35,447 nucleotides of DNA from an uncultured Rhodospirillales bacterium (GCA_913060675.1 CAJXUS010000043.1:1-35447); one strand, 5' to 3'. Shown: positions 16,779-25,688, numbered from the stretch's first letter. Translations and numbers: made by a program. The notes: generated by a model from the letters alone, not told the origin.

Positions 16779-18605
16779 GTGGCAAACAATAATACAAATA
16801 CCATTCCCTTTAAGTCGATTTCACGACGCTTGATATTGTACATTGTGCTATGCAGCTCCCTGGTCACACTTTTGCTCACCATCTTCCAGCTCCAAAGAGA
16901 TTATCAAACAGACATTGCCGAGCGAGATAAAGGGCTCGAGCAAATCAGACAGGTTCATTTAGAGACTATAAGTCAGGGTCTTTGGGCCACAGATACAGAG
17001 CTTCTACAGACCATCATTGAGGGTCTCGTAAATATCCGAGATGTCAATTACGCTGCCATTATAGATGATAATGAAATCTTACTGTCAATAGGGGATAAAC
17101 CCGTCGATGACAGAGGGACAAAAAACTTTCCATTAAACTATCGATACCTTGGCGAAATTGATAAAATTGGCACCTTAGTGGTTGCCATTGATGTTGAAGC
17201 AGCCTTTCGACGCGTCCTCGATCGAGCTTTGATTATTCTCATCAGCAACGCCTTTAAAACGGCTTTGGTCGTGATTTTTACGATTATGATTTTTCACCAG
17301 ATGGTAAGCCGCCACTTAACGGGAATTACCGACTATCTGGGAACTCTAGATCTTTCACATCCTTACGCTCCCCTTAAGCTTGACCGTAAAAATGAACCCA
17401 CCAAATCATCCGATGAATTGGATTTGGTCGTAAGGTCAATTAATCAGTCTTCCGATCGGATCAGCCAAGCCTTTGCCCTGGAACAGGAAATTAAAGAACG
17501 TGAACATGCCGAAGCTTTACTGCGTAAAAGTGAAGCTCGCTTAATACAAATTCTCGACAACAGTCCTTTTGGTGTATCTATCGTCTCACGAAATGGTCGA
17601 AAGCAATTGTATTACAATCGTCGTTTCATCGAAATGTTCCATATTCCAGAAAATGAAACCGACATTGAGAGCATAATATCTAATAGTTACATCTACCCAT
17701 CAGACCGAGAAGAGATCTGGTTACGTTACAAACGAGAAGGCACCATAAACGGATTTGAACAACAACGAAAACGCACAGATGGATCTTTTTGGTGGGCCTA
17801 TGCGGATTGGAGCCCCTACGTCTTTGCCGGGGAAGAAGCGGTTATGATCTGGCTTTCTGATGTCACAGAACATAAGCAAGCCGAAGAGAAGCTCCAACAA
17901 TTAAACGAACAGAAAAACAAATTCTTCTCCATCATCGCGCATGATCTGAAAGGCCCCTTTAATTCTCTTCTTGGGTTTTCAAGCCTGCTGTCGATCAAGG
18001 GCTCAGAGATTGATCCAGAAAAAACGGTTCAATACGGTGTAGCAGTTCACAAATCCGCTCAACAAGTCTTTAAACTGTTGGAAAATCTCCTCGATTGGTC
18101 GTTGCTACAAATGGATCGCATGGAATTTGAAATTGGCCCCGTTCGCGTTGAAGAGATTATCCAAGAAAACTTAGAACTATTTGGCCCCACCGCTGATGAA
18201 AAAGCCATCCACTTAACCTCTGACTGCGAGCAAGGTATCATAGTGATGGCCGATACCTATATGCTTGATACCATAGTAAGGAACTTGATCCATAACGCGA
18301 TCAAGTTCACCCCCGTGAATGGCGAAGTGACGATAACAAGTCGAGCCAATGGTAAATGGGCTGAAATAGATATCTCTGACACCGGAGTTGGAATTCCCGC
18401 CCCTAAGGCCTCTCGCTTATTCCGGTTAAACGAAAAGACCTCCACTTTGGGTACTGGCGGGGAAACCGGTACAGGTCTTGGACTTCCGCTTTGCAAAGAT
18501 CTTGTCGAAAGGCAAGGAGGACAAATCAAAGTGAAGAGCCGTAAGGGTAAAGGCTCTAGCTTTCAGATCAAATTACCGCTTAAACCTTCAGAACTTAAAA
18601 ATTGA
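16779..18605 (+). CDS. membrane sensor histidine kinase with PAS domain
   Basis: 608 aa from a GTG start. Order: membrane segment at about 15-40; periplasmic or extracytoplasmic region to about 145 (including QVHLETISQGLWATDTELL, typical of such sensors); second membrane segment at about 150-175; linker; PAS domain at about 245-370 ending in DVTEHKQAEEKL; HisKA with the phosphorylated His388 in FFSIIAHDLKGP; HATPase with N box NLIHNAIKFTP, G1 DTGVGIP and G2 GTGLGLPLCKDL. It autophosphorylates and passes phosphate to a response regulator; none is encoded nearby, so the kinase is an orphan. The upstream binding protein (15873) is a likely ligand-sensing partner because of spacing and strand. 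Confidence 0.93.
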   Translation: MANNNTNTIPFKSISRRLILYIVLCSSLVTLLLTIFQLQRDYQTDIAERDKGLEQIRQVHLETISQGLWATDTELLQTIIEGLVNIRDVNYAAIIDDNEILLSIGDKPVDDRGTKNFPLNYRYLGEIDKIGTLVVAIDVEAAFRRVLDRALIILISNAFKTALVVIFTIMIFHQMVSRHLTGITDYLGTLDLSHPYAPLKLDRKNEPTKSSDELDLVVRSINQSSDRISQAFALEQEIKEREHAEALLRKSEARLIQILDNSPFGVSIVSRNGRKQLYYNRRFIEMFHIPENETDIESIISNSYIYPSDREEIWLRYKREGTINGFEQQRKRTDGSFWWAYADWSPYVFAGEEAVMIWLSDVTEHKQAEEKLQQLNEQKNKFFSIIAHDLKGPFNSLLGFSSLLSIKGSEIDPEKTVQYGVAVHKSAQQVFKLLENLLDWSLLQMDRMEFEIGPVRVEEIIQENLELFGPTADEKAIHLTSDCEQGIIVMADTYMLDTIVRNLIHNAIKFTPVNGEVTITSRANGKWAEIDISDTGVGIPAPKASRLFRLNEKTSTLGTGGETGTGLGLPLCKDLVERQGGQIKVKSRKGKGSSFQIKLPLKPSELKN

Positions 18606-18688
18606 ACATTGAATAAGTTGGACGCTAGATGATAGCTTGAAACTGCTCATACTAGACATACAGCTTAATAGGATTATAGACGAACTAA

Positions 18689-19042
18689 ATGGCGGAACCC
18701 TATTTAACTGAGCTTATTGCTCTAGCGAACAAAATTCCCAACCGATCAAAAAACGAGGCCCTCACCTGCAAACACTTTTTCAGCGGGGCTGCAGCCCGTA
18801 TTGACGGACATATTTTCATGTCGCTTAGTCCTGTCGGACTTGCGCTTAAGCTACCAGAGCCGCAAAGGAACGCGGTTTTGGATCAAGGGGGAAAGCCTTT
18901 GAAATACTTTCCCAAGTCCCCAATCAAAAAAGACTATGCAGTACTCAGCCCTCAACAAAGAGAGGACACAAGTAGTCTCTTCGACCTGATCAACTTGTCG
19001 ATAGATCACGTCTTAACCCTCACAGCGCAAGAGCGTGTTTAA
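18689..19042 (+). CDS. TfoX N-terminal-domain-like protein
   Basis: 117 aa. The sequence KHFFSGAAARIDGHIFMSLSPVGLALKLPEPQRNAVLDQGG and KPLKYFPKSPIKKDYAVLS fits the TfoX_N/Sxy-type small fold, with an F-G-like FFSGAAARIDG core. Full-length TfoX/Sxy regulates competence in gammaproteobacteria, but short stand-alone TfoX_N proteins of alphaproteobacteria have no settled function. The start ATG at 18689 has no strong ribosome site. It is convergent with purC, with 21 bp between stop codons. Confidence 0.72.
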   Translation: MAEPYLTELIALANKIPNRSKNEALTCKHFFSGAAARIDGHIFMSLSPVGLALKLPEPQRNAVLDQGGKPLKYFPKSPIKKDYAVLSPQQREDTSSLFDLINLSIDHVLTLTAQERV

Positions 19043-19063
19043 GAAGTTGTGCTTAATCTTGCC

Positions 19064-20053
19064 CTAGAAGTACTCTGGAAGAACTTTAGCCAGATTGTCC
19101 CGAATACGATCCCGTAATGGTTGATCAAAACTTTCACGTTTGAAGGTTTCGCCGGTTACACGTTCAAACAAGTTGATGTATTTCTCACTAAAGATCTCGA
19201 GAGTCTCATCAGGGATATTTGGAATATCGTCTTTATAGGGATTGCAGCGCTTACTGACCCAAAGCCGTAGAAACTCCTTATCCAGACTTTCGGGCTCAAG
19301 CCCTTGATCCATGCGCTCTAGATAATTTTCAGCAATCCAGTAACGGCTAGAATCAGGGGTATGGATTTCATCTGCAAGGGTTATGCGTCCTTGTTCATCA
19401 ACACCAAACTCATACTTGGTATCAACTAGGATCAAACCGTGTTCGGCAGCGATTTCGCGTCCGCGGGCAAAAAGCGCCAAAGAAAGCCTAGCCAACTCTT
19501 CCCAAACATCGCGTTCCAACACCCCCTGCTCAACAATTTGGGCTGCGGTAATAGGGGCATCGTGTTCGCCCTGTGCTGCTTTTGTCGTCGGGGTGATAAT
19601 GGTTTCTGGCAGCTTCTGATTTTTGGATAGCCCCTCAGGAAAATCATGCCCATAAAGAGTCCGCTCGCCACGTTGGTACATCGGCCAGATCGAAGTTTCG
19701 GTCGATCCGGTCATGTAATCACGCACCACCATTTCAATCGGTAACATTTCAAGCCTACGGCCTATCACCACGTTGGGATCTGGAAAGCTTATAATGTGGT
19801 TGGGGCAGATATCTTTGGTTTTTTCAAACCAGAAACGGGCCGTTTGATTTAGGACCTGTCCCTTGTGAGGAACGGCAGCAAGGATGCGGTCAAAGGCAGA
19901 CTGGCGATCCGTTGCAATCATAATACGGCGACCGTCAGGCAGGTCATAAGCATCGCGGACTTTACCCTGATAATGCTCTGGAAGCTCTGGGTATGCAGCA
20001 TCGGTTAAACGATTAGCTAATGCCTGTTGAAAGTCCTGATTTTTGTCGCTCAT
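19064..20053 (-). CDS. purC: phosphoribosylaminoimidazole-succinocarboxamide synthase
   Basis: 329 aa from ATG 20053, chosen because AGGATCG precedes it; the frame extends 23 residues upstream to 20122 without a supporting ribosome site. SAICAR synthase joins CAIR and aspartate using ATP in purine synthesis. Family landmarks: YQGKVRDAYDLPDGRRIMIATDRQSAFD, PHKGQVLNQTARFWFE, VVRDYMTGSTETSIW, IAAEHGLILVDTKYEFGVDEQGRITLADEIHTPDSSRYW. The protein is about 90 residues longer than E. coli PurC and resembles the longer type found in yeast, plants and many alphaproteobacteria, with an extended C-terminus. It stands alone, divergent from a PAS_5 gene. No riboswitch is evident upstream. Confidence 0.93.
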   Translation of the reverse strand: MSDKNQDFQQALANRLTDAAYPELPEHYQGKVRDAYDLPDGRRIMIATDRQSAFDRILAAVPHKGQVLNQTARFWFEKTKDICPNHIISFPDPNVVIGRRLEMLPIEMVVRDYMTGSTETSIWPMYQRGERTLYGHDFPEGLSKNQKLPETIITPTTKAAQGEHDAPITAAQIVEQGVLERDVWEELARLSLALFARGREIAAEHGLILVDTKYEFGVDEQGRITLADEIHTPDSSRYWIAENYLERMDQGLEPESLDKEFLRLWVSKRCNPYKDDIPNIPDETLEIFSEKYINLFERVTGETFKRESFDQPLRDRIRDNLAKVLPEYF

Positions 20054-20340
20054 TGCGATCCTGCCTCTGACTGGTGTCGTGCCAAATAGACTACTATTAG
20101 ATTCTGGGGACCTAGATATCACTCACGAGGCCAGAGGACAAGAATTCTAAATACGTTCAGATATCCCTAAACTTCTTTACACGCTGGCATTTTCACTTAA
20201 AAAATCAACTATAAATAGTAAAAAAATAACAGCACGTACTTCCATCTTAGGTAATACTACTTACATTGCTTAATTTTTATTTGTGAAATAAATTTAACCA
20301 TGAATATACTTAGGGTGAAACTTAATTGGATCAATACTAA

Positions 20341-20823
20341 ATGAAAGAGCTATTTTACCCTGAACACCAACAGCTCTATGACTATTGGAACGAAAAGCGG
20401 GGAAACAGGTTTGCCCCAAAGCGCATTGACATTGACCCAATTGATTTTCCATACCTTCTCCCAAATCTTTGCATATACAAAGTACACAGAGATCCTCTGG
20501 AATACGAAACCACCCTGATGGGTACGAATATCGTTTCCATGTGGGGTGTAGATTATACAGGTAAGTATGTGAAAGACATCGTCTTAGGGCCACTTTACCC
20601 TTCGGTTAAACGGCATTTTGATACGATGATCAATGAAAAGAAACCAACTCTGCACGATCTCGATGCAAGCTGGATCGACAAAGACTATATTAAATATTCT
20701 CGACTAATGCTGCCGTTGTCAGAAAATGGCCAAGACGTTGACCGGATTTTGGTTTGCATTGTTCTTCAGAAGAAAAACCACCTCATTCAAGGTGTAGATC
20801 ATCCGTCAGAAAAATGGGTTTGA
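20341..20823 (+). CDS. PAS_5-like protein
   Basis: 160 aa, cytoplasmic, no signal peptide. The arrangement QQLYDYWNEKRGNRFAPKRIDIDPIDFPYLLPNLCIYKVHRDP...YETTLMGTNIVSMWG and the late RLMLPLSENGQDVDRIL is typical of PAS_5, a family expanded in Rhodospirillales-type alphaproteobacteria. It is thought to be a small ligand-binding sensor, but its function is not established. No output domain is present. It is divergent from purC and convergent with the binding-protein gene at 20830, with 6 bp between the stops. A second family member occurs at 31443. Confidence 0.8.
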   Translation: MKELFYPEHQQLYDYWNEKRGNRFAPKRIDIDPIDFPYLLPNLCIYKVHRDPLEYETTLMGTNIVSMWGVDYTGKYVKDIVLGPLYPSVKRHFDTMINEKKPTLHDLDASWIDKDYIKYSRLMLPLSENGQDVDRILVCIVLQKKNHLIQGVDHPSEKWV

Positions 20824-20829
20824 TCGCTC

Positions 20830-21531
20830 TTAATTTTGTAATTTAAGGATTTCAGTAAAGGGTTCGTTCTTTTCTAAATAATCTGAAAACCGGATCATAA
20901 AAGGAGAAAATTCAGAACCAAGATAATGATAGAGCGGTGCTGATAATATTAGCTTCAGCTTAATTGGAGCGGGTTTTAACTGCTCGTTCCTTATAGCTCT
21001 GCCAACGGTAATATCAGCAGCTAAAAGGCTTGTTATTTCTCCTGAACTGTAGGCACTAAATAGCTCTGTATTATCATTAAATTTTCTAGCTCTTCTGCCT
21101 TCGACGTACTTTTCCTGCCAAATGACGCCAAAAGTATATCCCACCGGGATTTCCGTACTGTGGATCATATCAGGATGAACCCAGAGCGAAGAATGTACGT
21201 CCAGTAACTTGACTTTGGATCTAATAAAGTTACGCGAATAAAGCGGTTCAACCTTATCCAACCTCATTACTTCGCCATTAACCTGCCCAATATTGAACAA
21301 AGCAATACCTCTGCGTCCAGGTACCTGAACCAACATCACTCGGCAATTAAGGTCTTTATATATTTCCTTAATCCTCTCCCCAACGGTATCGGAGAGAAAC
21401 CCATTATTAACCGTAGCAAGTGTGGCAGGACAATCTACCGCAAACTGTGCTCTGGCAAGTTTGGCTTCAATTGGTATGACACTTAGCAAAAAACCAAGCA
21501 TGAAGAGAGCTTTTCTGTCCACTAAAAGCAC
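20830..21531 (-). CDS. orphan periplasmic solute-binding-like protein, paralogue of the 15873 protein
   Basis: 233 aa from a GTG start with no clear ribosome site, so the start is uncertain. A hydrophobic signal segment (about residues 8-28, ending near ARAQ) indicates export. The body shares the block PGRRGIALFNIGQVNGEVMRLDKVEPLYSRN with PGERALRLANSGEVAGDVQRIDGL of the 15873 protein, placing both in one SBP_bac_3-like orphan family. No ABC permease or ATPase is nearby. It probably binds a small ligand in the periplasm; ligand and partner are unknown. It is divergent from the binding protein at 21654. Confidence 0.7.
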   Translation of the reverse strand: MLLVDRKALFMLGFLLSVIPIEAKLARAQFAVDCPATLATVNNGFLSDTVGERIKEIYKDLNCRVMLVQVPGRRGIALFNIGQVNGEVMRLDKVEPLYSRNFIRSKVKLLDVHSSLWVHPDMIHSTEIPVGYTFGVIWQEKYVEGRRARKFNDNTELFSAYSSGEITSLLAADITVGRAIRNEQLKPAPIKLKLILSAPLYHYLGSEFSPFMIRFSDYLEKNEPFTEILKLQN

Positions 21532-21653
21532 TTTAACCGTTCCGAAGTAAGTAGGATCTATACTCCCTTATAAAGTAATGGTTTTAAGAATACCTTTACC
21601 CAGGTGGAACGAGGACTTCGTTATCTTGGGTGAGTTGTTCGAGGGTTGGTAAC

Positions 21654-22523
21654 ATGCGTCCTTACATTACATTACTATTCTTTTCTTTGATTTTGTTAGC
21701 ATGCCCCCTGAGAGCAGAAGAAAAGTTAATTATCAAACATTATCAACAACAAGATCGTTACGAATTTGGCCTTAAAGTTCTTACTCTGGCACTAAGTAAA
21801 TTACAGTATCCCTTCGAAATCCAAACACCCCATACCCAAAACGTAAATGAGAAGCGGGGCGAATATCAGGTAATTGAGGGACAGCTAGACCTTCAGTGGA
21901 TGTCAACGACCAAAGCGCGTGAGAAAGACATGATTCCTATTAGAACTCCCCTCTATAGAGGGCTTCTCGGTTTGAGGCTTCTATTGGTAAAAAAAGAACG
22001 GCACAGCCAACTCAGTAAAATTGAAACTATTGATGATCTTAGAAAATATGTCGGTGGACACGGGCGTCATTGGGGGGATTTACCAGTATATCAAACAAAC
22101 AATTTGCCTGTCGTAACCAACGTAAATTACGACAAATTATTTCTGCTCTTGATCGGTAACCGATTTGATTATTTTCACCGGGGATTGAATGAAATATGGG
22201 ATGAACAGCAACGCTATTCGGATCAGCTGAGCATTGCCGATAACATTATGTTGTTCTACCCGCACCCAGTATATTTCTTTGTTACTAAAAGCCGACCTCT
22301 CTTGGCCAAACAAATAGAAGAAGGCCTTCAAATAGCTATTCAAGATGGATCTTATAGAAAATTATTTTTACAGAACTTCGGGAAAATTATTCAGCAAGGT
22401 AACCTGGATACGCGGAAATTAATCGTCCTAAAAAACCCGGTTATTCCAAAAGATACAAAGCCTTTCGATACCAGCTGGTGGTTACCGCTAAAATTTCAAA
22501 CTCAGCTGAGAGACAATCCCTAG
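21654..22523 (+). CDS. orphan periplasmic binding-like protein, distinct type
   Basis: 289 aa from ATG 21654; GAGGG lies about 9 nt upstream, while a GTG at 21630 is less supported. Signal peptide at residues 1-20 (LLFFSLILLACPLRA); the LLAC could also be read as a lipobox, so it might be a lipoprotein. The mature protein resembles orphan amino-acid-binding-like proteins common in marine proteobacteria, with GHGRHWGDLPVYQTN, NYDKLFLLLIGNRFDYFHRGLNEIWDEQ and HPVYFFVTKSRPLLAKQIEEGL. No transporter partner is present. Ligand unknown. Confidence 0.72.
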   Translation: MRPYITLLFFSLILLACPLRAEEKLIIKHYQQQDRYEFGLKVLTLALSKLQYPFEIQTPHTQNVNEKRGEYQVIEGQLDLQWMSTTKAREKDMIPIRTPLYRGLLGLRLLLVKKERHSQLSKIETIDDLRKYVGGHGRHWGDLPVYQTNNLPVVTNVNYDKLFLLLIGNRFDYFHRGLNEIWDEQQRYSDQLSIADNIMLFYPHPVYFFVTKSRPLLAKQIEEGLQIAIQDGSYRKLFLQNFGKIIQQGNLDTRKLIVLKNPVIPKDTKPFDTSWWLPLKFQTQLRDNP

Positions 22524-22591
22524 TGCGGGTATTTAATAAGGTATCGTCTAAAGTCATAACACCGATACAGAACGATCTCTAAGCCGATGCC

Positions 22592-22966
22592 TCAACAGAT
22601 GGAGGTTTGATAAGCCCTAGCGTCTTCAAGAGTGTCAAAAAGCTTAAATATCCAATCCGTACTCGCCAGATTGTCCCGGTAAGTTTTGTAAAGTGCGATA
22701 AAATCATCGTCGATTGAGACAAAGATGGCATGCATGTGCGGCTTATATGTTGCAAAAACCCGGTCCGCAAAGGGTATTACTAACGGTACTTCATGGGTTT
22801 CTTCCACAATGGTCATCTTTGTCGCGTCTATGATGAAATAGCAACTTTCATCAGGTTTTGGATGGTTATAGATATTTTTATGGAGGCCCATAATGTCTTC
22901 TACATTGAATTTTCCCCTGAGCATTATCAGGGTTCCGAATTCTTCATATTCAAATGAATGGTTCAT
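22592..22966 (-). CDS. small SpoIIAA/STAS-like protein
   Basis: 124 aa, soluble. The pattern of alternating strands and helices (GTLIMLRGKFNVEDIMGLHKNIY, SCYFIIDATKMTIVEE, PHMHAIFVSIDDDFIALYKTYRDNL, WIFKLFDTLEDARAY) resembles STAS or SpoIIAA-like proteins found in alphaproteobacteria. I recognise the fold type but not a specific function. It is convergent with the binding-protein gene at 21654. The ATG at 22966 has no strong ribosome site. Confidence 0.6.
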   Translation of the reverse strand: MNHSFEYEEFGTLIMLRGKFNVEDIMGLHKNIYNHPKPDESCYFIIDATKMTIVEETHEVPLVIPFADRVFATYKPHMHAIFVSIDDDFIALYKTYRDNLASTDWIFKLFDTLEDARAYQTSIC

Positions 22967-23173
22967 TCAATGCCTCACACTATCCGCAAAATATATCACG
23001 TAATCTGATCTCGTTTTCTAATAATATAGAATTTGGGTTTCCTTGCATAGCCGTGCAAATTCTTTCCCCCGATTACAACGAGGGCCAGACATGAGCACCG
23101 CTTTCGCAAGACACGAACAAACTCTCAAAGGAATAGACTGAACAACCGTCCTCTTCCCCGTTTCGACAGCAGC

Positions 23174-23878
23174 CTATTTTTTCTGATTATTGAGATACTC
23201 AATCAACATCTTATACGACCCGAGAATATGGTCACGGGTTCGACTGGCCGCAAGATCTCCATCCCCCTTGATACAGGCATCAATAATACCAAGGTGCTCT
23301 TGGTGCGCTTTTTCCATGCCGTTTGTTAAAATCAATTGAGCCCTCAAATAGGAATCAACTCTGTCTATGGCTTCACCAACCAACTTCAAGTGATAGGGTC
23401 GTTGTGCGTCGCGATACAGCGTTTCATGAAAACGGCGGTTCCACTCCCCCCACTTGGTTGCATCGGTCTCGGTATTAAACAAGTCGCAGTATTCGCGGGC
23501 CTCCTCCAGTGTTTCCTCGCTCATAGAGGCAACAGATCTTTCAATCACAATCGGTTCCAAATGAGCCCGTATTTCGTAAATCTCTTCGGTCTCAGCGTGT
23601 GAAAGGAGTGATACCACGTATCCTTTGTAACGCAGACTTTGTACAAGCCCCTGAGCTTCAAGCCGCTTAAGGGCTTCACGAACGGGAATACGCGACACAT
23701 TAAACAGGTTGGCGATGTACTCCTGGCGGATCGACTCCCCGGCTTGAACCTGGCCGCTTATGATCGATCCGCGAAGCGCATCAAAGATAACATCTGACGA
23801 AGATGCCGTTTTTCCTAGGTCGGTAGCAAATATTTTCAATTTTCTCTCCTGTTCTAAATCTTCTTTTTTTTCAAACAC
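23174..23878 (-). CDS. GntR-family regulator, FadR/FCD type
   Basis: 234 aa. Winged helix at about 20-85: SDVIFDALRGSIISGQVQAGESIRQEYIANLFNVSRIPVREALKRLEAQGLV, with the wing RYKGYVVS. The C-terminal FCD domain (from about 95) carries the Arg and His residues of this all-helical effector domain (EIRAHLEPIVIE, WNRRFHETLYR, HQEHLGIIDACIKGD). FCD regulators are usually repressors released by an acid or amino-acid effector. It is divergent from the ABC transporter operon, and the 13-bp inverted repeat at 23950-23983 is its likely operator, so it should control both itself and the transport/catabolic operon. Confidence 0.93.
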   Translation of the reverse strand: MFEKKEDLEQERKLKIFATDLGKTASSSDVIFDALRGSIISGQVQAGESIRQEYIANLFNVSRIPVREALKRLEAQGLVQSLRYKGYVVSLLSHAETEEIYEIRAHLEPIVIERSVASMSEETLEEAREYCDLFNTETDATKWGEWNRRFHETLYRDAQRPYHLKLVGEAIDRVDSYLRAQLILTNGMEKAHQEHLGIIDACIKGDGDLAASRTRDHILGSYKMLIEYLNNQKK

Positions 23879-23949
23879 ATCAATCTAGGTTTTTGATTTT
23901 TTGGAATGTGAAAACCTTTTGATTGATGATGAAGTAAAATTATTATATT

Positions 23950-23983
23950 GAATATTGTATACAATGTGCAGTATACAATATTC
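23950..23983. promoter_or_regulatory. perfect inverted repeat, likely GntR operator
   Basis: GAATATTGTATAC (23950-23962) and GTATACAATATTC (23971-23983) are perfect 13-bp arms separated by 8 nt. Each arm carries the TTGTATAC core typical of FadR/FCD operators. It lies 72 bp from the GntR start codon and 114 bp from the transporter start codon. Confidence 0.85.
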
Positions 23984-24096
23984 CACGCTAATTGAAAGCA
24001 AGCAAAAAGACTTGTTGAAATCAGCCTCAAACCAATTCCGCAATAAACTTAATTAAAAGACTTAATAAAGAAGCAAACCAACAGTTGGAGGAATAC

Positions 24097-24912
24097 ATGT
24101 TAAAAGGTTTTATGAAGACGCTTGCGCTCGGCGGATGCCTTGCTGCTTTTGTTGCACAACCCGCCGCTTATGCGGATAAGCTCGATGATGTTATTGACGA
24201 AGGTGTTCTGCGTTGTGGTGTGGTGCTAGATTTCCCACCAATCGGTTATCGCGATGCTAACAACGAACCTGCAGGCTTTGATGTTGAATACTGTAAAGAT
24301 CTCGCGGCTGCACTTGAAGTAGAGCACGAAATCATTCCAGTTACCTGGGCAGAACGTCTTCCTGTGATCGTAACTAATTCTGCAGATGTTGTATTTGGCG
24401 GCACATCTGACTCCCTGGCTCGTGCAAAAACGGTCGGATTTTCAATTCCCTACGCCATTTACTATGCACAGGCCGTGATTGGTAAAGAAACTGGTATCAA
24501 GTCTTTTGAAGACATGAAGGGCAAACGCGTTGCCGCAGCGGTTGGAACCGTACCAGAGCAGGAATTCCTTAAAATTGCCAAGAAATGGGGAACTGAAGAC
24601 CTCTACCAGGGTTACCAGAGTGAAAACGAAGTTTTCCTAGCAGTTGCACAGGGTAAAGCGGACGTTGGTATCACAACCAATACAGCCGTTAAGCCAATCG
24701 TCGATAAGTACGACACCATTGCAGCAGGACCACGTATGCCGTGGACCACAGATTACACGTCTGTTGTTGGCCCTCGTAAAGATACCACTTGGCTCAACTA
24801 CCTGAACCTTTTTGTTACCCATCAGGTTCGTTCTGGTCGTTACCAAGAGCTTTGGGATGCCTATGTAGGTGGTGAAGCTCCAGAACTCCGCATTCCCGGT
24901 GTGCTGTACTAG
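24097..24912 (+). CDS. ABC transporter periplasmic substrate-binding protein (polar amino acid type)
   Basis: 271 aa from ATG 24097, with GGAGGA just upstream; the open frame begins 12 nt earlier. Signal peptide residues 1-26 (...AAFVAQPAAYADK). The SBP_bac_3 fold is clear: LDDVIDEGVLRCGVVLDFPPIGYRDANNEPAGFDVEYCKDLAAALEVEHEIIPVTWAERLP, then the conserved FGGTSDSLARAKTVGFSIPY and KGKRVAAAVGTVPEQ. It delivers an amino acid or amino-acid-like solute to the permease pair encoded next. Substrate not fixed, but the catabolic genes downstream favour a hydroxylated amino acid. A stem-loop separates it from the first permease gene. Confidence 0.94.
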   Translation: MLKGFMKTLALGGCLAAFVAQPAAYADKLDDVIDEGVLRCGVVLDFPPIGYRDANNEPAGFDVEYCKDLAAALEVEHEIIPVTWAERLPVIVTNSADVVFGGTSDSLARAKTVGFSIPYAIYYAQAVIGKETGIKSFEDMKGKRVAAAVGTVPEQEFLKIAKKWGTEDLYQGYQSENEVFLAVAQGKADVGITTNTAVKPIVDKYDTIAAGPRMPWTTDYTSVVGPRKDTTWLNYLNLFVTHQVRSGRYQELWDAYVGGEAPELRIPGVLY

Positions 24913-24959
24913 GCCGTCTATTGTACTGAGGCTTAATCCCTCTAGTGCCTAATCTACCC

Positions 24960-24992
24960 CCCCTCAAAGCTGTTAATTTATGCTTTGAGGGG
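24960..24992 (+). repeat. intercistronic stem-loop between binding-protein and permease genes
   Basis: CCCCTCAAAGC (24960-24970) and GCTTTGAGGGG (24982-24992) are perfect 11-bp arms with an 11-nt loop. No T-run follows. In binding-protein operons such stems protect the upstream message or partly terminate, giving more binding protein than permease. Confidence 0.75.
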
Positions 24993-25012
24993 AACAGTAG
25001 GAGTTTCCCCGC

Positions 25013-25672
25013 GTGGATTATAATTTTCACTGGCGTCCGGTATTTAGGAAAATCCCAGAACTTCTCGAGGCTGGATTACTGACCCTTGAAGTTGCGGTTA
25101 TTTCCATGATCCTTGGAATAACAATCGGACTAGGTTTGGCTTTACTCCGGATGAAAGGCCCGACGCCTTTACGTCAAATTGCAACAACCTGGGTTGAAAT
25201 CGCAAGAAACACCCCGGCCCTGTTTCAACTGTTCTTCTTTGGCTTTGGTCTCGGTGCCTTCGGTCTGCACCTCTCCCCCTACCTGATTGTGCTGGCAGGT
25301 CTGACCTTTAACAACGCTGGATACCTGGCCGAGAATTTCAGAGGTGGCTTTCTTGCCGTGCCAGATACCCAAATTCGCGCGGCAAGATCGCTTGGCATGA
25401 CAGCGGCACAAACCTATATCCGGATTATCATTCCGCAGGTATTGCGCATCGTCTATCACCCCATGACCAATCAAATGGTTTGGGCTGTGTTGATGAGCTC
25501 TCTCGGCATGCTGGTCGGATTTCGCGAACTCTCAGGAGAAACCCAGTTCTTTGCCTCCAAGACCTATCGCATTTTTGAATATTTTGCCGTCACCGCGATC
25601 ATTTACTACGTCATCGTCAAAATCATTCTTCTCGCCTCAAACTTTGCCGCCCGTCGGCTCTTTAGATACTAA
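25013..25672 (+). CDS. amino-acid ABC transporter permease (HisM/GlnP type)
   Basis: 219 aa from GTG 25013, with AGGAG about 9 nt upstream. Three to five membrane segments and the permease EAA-like loop VPDTQIRAARSLGMTAAQTYIRIIIPQVLRI, which docks with the ATPase. The ARNTPALFQLFFFGFG segment is the usual early conserved block. It is one half of the transmembrane channel of a polar amino-acid importer; the second half is encoded 16 bp downstream. Confidence 0.94.
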   Translation: MDYNFHWRPVFRKIPELLEAGLLTLEVAVISMILGITIGLGLALLRMKGPTPLRQIATTWVEIARNTPALFQLFFFGFGLGAFGLHLSPYLIVLAGLTFNNAGYLAENFRGGFLAVPDTQIRAARSLGMTAAQTYIRIIIPQVLRIVYHPMTNQMVWAVLMSSLGMLVGFRELSGETQFFASKTYRIFEYFAVTAIIYYVIVKIILLASNFAARRLFRY

Positions 25673-25688
25673 GAAAGGAACATGATAA

